Positions 12,666 to 13,301 of a DNA stretch of 13,301 bases are shown piece after piece; position 1 is the first letter of the stretch, and the number at the start of each line of letters is the position of its first letter. The notes beneath the pieces were generated by a model, which made no database searches, was not told the DNA's origin, and saw only the letters and a list, made by a program, of their open reading frames with translations. Source of the stretch: RGIG1934 sp964492545. GTDB lineage: Bacteria > Bacillota > Clostridia > Lachnospirales > Lachnospiraceae. The stretch covers positions 1 through 13,301 of the forward strand of contig CAZBKO010000060.1 in the NCBI GenBank assembly GCA_964492545.1, read 5' to 3'. A program made the translations under genes and the position numbers.

Positions 12666-13301
12666 CTAGGTCAGACCATCAGTTATGTAGCAATGGTAAA
12701 TTCCGTCTGCCTGAGCATTTCCTTCCACCTCGTAGCTGTTGCTGTATGCACCATCTATTGTGTACATTCCACTGCTTGTTTCCTTGGTCCACTCAAAGGT
12801 AAGATTTCTTCCAATAATACTCTCTGCCCTTACCTTAAGTATCTTTGAATCCTGATACTCCACTGTTACATTATCATTTGCCACTTCACATCTAAGTCCT
12901 GTATCCAAAGAGAGATTGAACACGGCTTCCCTGCTTGAATAGCTGTCTGATAAATAGCATTTTATCTTATCAGGCATATCATAGCTTCCTTCAATATCGC
13001 ATGTATTTTCTGTGGCATTATCAATATCCACCCAGCCATCATCATCATTATATGACTGCCAGCGGTATTGTATCTCATCATCATTACTCACAGCATCCAC
13101 AGTCAGTGTTGTCACCTCACCATATAATACAGTTACATGTGAATTGTAATTCTCCACTGTAAGACCACTGTCAATATTTATGGCAAATCTTATATTATCT
13201 GTGGAAACTCCATTTGACACCTGGCAATAATAATATTTCGGACACTGCTTATCTGCTGTTATTTCAAGAGTATTACCAGTTGCATCCTCAATAAAGCTGT
13301 T
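12666..13301 (-). CDS. Ig-repeat fragment of the surface protein upstream of the in-frame stop (partial)
   Basis: The reading frame is open from the right edge (first codons NSFIEDATGN) to the TAG at 12666. It encodes the end of one Ig repeat (YYYCQVSNGVS, INIDSGL), a complete one (IQYRWQSYND, IKCYLSDSYS, LSLDTGL) and most of the next (LTFEWTKETS, YHCYITDGLT). A GTG at 13220 is the only internal start codon of note, but it lies in a conserved strand and has no ribosome binding site. The true start is upstream of the window. Translation would end here unless TAG is read through, giving a secreted truncated array without the Big2, MBG and FN3 part. Confidence 0.7.
   Translation of the reverse strand, partial: NSFIEDATGNTLEITADKQCPKYYYCQVSNGVSTDNIRFAINIDSGLTVENYNSHVTVLYGEVTTLTVDAVSNDDEIQYRWQSYNDDDGWVDIDNATENTCDIEGSYDMPDKIKCYLSDSYSSREAVFNLSLDTGLRCEVANDNVTVEYQDSKILKVRAESIIGRNLTFEWTKETSSGMYTIDGAYSNSYEVEGNAQADGIYHCYITDGLT

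Larger units (their letters stand above)
8893..13301 (-). pseudogene. Large secreted Ig/FN3-repeat surface protein, 3' part, with two frame interruptions
   Basis: One long gene enters from beyond the right edge and ends at 8893, covering about 1,470 codons here. From the N-terminal side it holds one partial and eleven complete Ig-like repeats of about 85-95 residues (13301 to about 10167). A Big2-like domain follows (about 10166-9909, with TYTSSDTDIVVVDDFGNVTI). Next are two MBG-like repeats (about 9908-9447, each with GTDYT..YSNN..VGTA and GNYTGT), and then two FN3-like domains (about 9446-8893). Two lesions break it: an in-frame TAG at 12666-12668 and a one-base loss near 9120. The homology is continuous across both. 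It may be a recent pseudogene, a phase-variable or strain-specific null, or contain sequencing errors. No LPXTG or C-terminal membrane anchor is seen. The signal peptide and any other anchor would lie outside the window. Likely role: adhesion or cell-surface scaffolding. Confidence 0.75.

Noticed and set aside
12935..13162. His/Ser-rich plus-strand frame opposite the Ig array
   Set aside because: It is the antisense of Asp-rich Ig sequence; no start signal and no family resemblance.
10167..13301. DNA-level tandem repeat array in the Ig region
   Set aside because: The repetition is visible at protein level only; nucleotide copies have diverged and I see no long identical units.

Overview
The window looks like a low-GC Firmicute of the Lachnospiraceae type (Agathobacter, Roseburia or Eubacterium rectale relatives). 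This is an inference. It rests on the AT-rich DNA, strong AGGAGG ribosome binding sites, sigma-A promoters, a MecA homologue, a fermentative pyruvate formate-lyase (PFL) locus with a clostridial 2[4Fe-4S] ferredoxin, and a large secreted Ig/FN3-repeat protein. The sequence is a draft scaffold with two 10-N placeholders (1617-1626 and 6892-6901). The extreme left edge looks like rRNA spacer fused to a gene, probably an assembly chimera.

Layout: (1) 1-299, minus: the N-lobe of a Ser/Thr protein kinase, cut off at the edge. (2) 490-1284, plus: a MecA-family adaptor with a polyacidic linker, then a terminator. (3) 1343-1757: a gene-free stretch with a nested set of inverted and direct repeats, a scaffold gap, and the terminator of the next gene. 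(4) 1758-1961, minus: a small DUF1858 CxxC protein with its own promoter. (5) 2074-5225, minus: a two-gene ABC exporter operon, FtsX-type permease then ATPase. (6) 5344-8880, plus: the PFL locus. It has a near-consensus promoter, the PFL large polypeptide, a separate 81-aa glycyl-radical-domain gene, pflA and a 56-aa ferredoxin, closed by a strong terminator. (7) 8893-13301, minus: the 3' part of a very large surface protein with about 12 Ig-like repeats, a Big2-like domain, two MBG-like repeats and two FN3 domains. Its frame is broken by an in-frame TAG and a one-base frameshift.

The most interesting item is the PFL locus. The catalytic Cys-Cys pair and the radical-bearing Gly, normally on one chain, are on two polypeptides from adjacent genes with separate ribosome binding sites. 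Nothing of the family's length is missing, so this is a clean split and not decay. PflA would put the radical on the small protein, which must then dock into the large one to cleave pyruvate (with CoA) to acetyl-CoA and formate. The ferredoxin at the end of the locus is a plausible electron donor to PflA.
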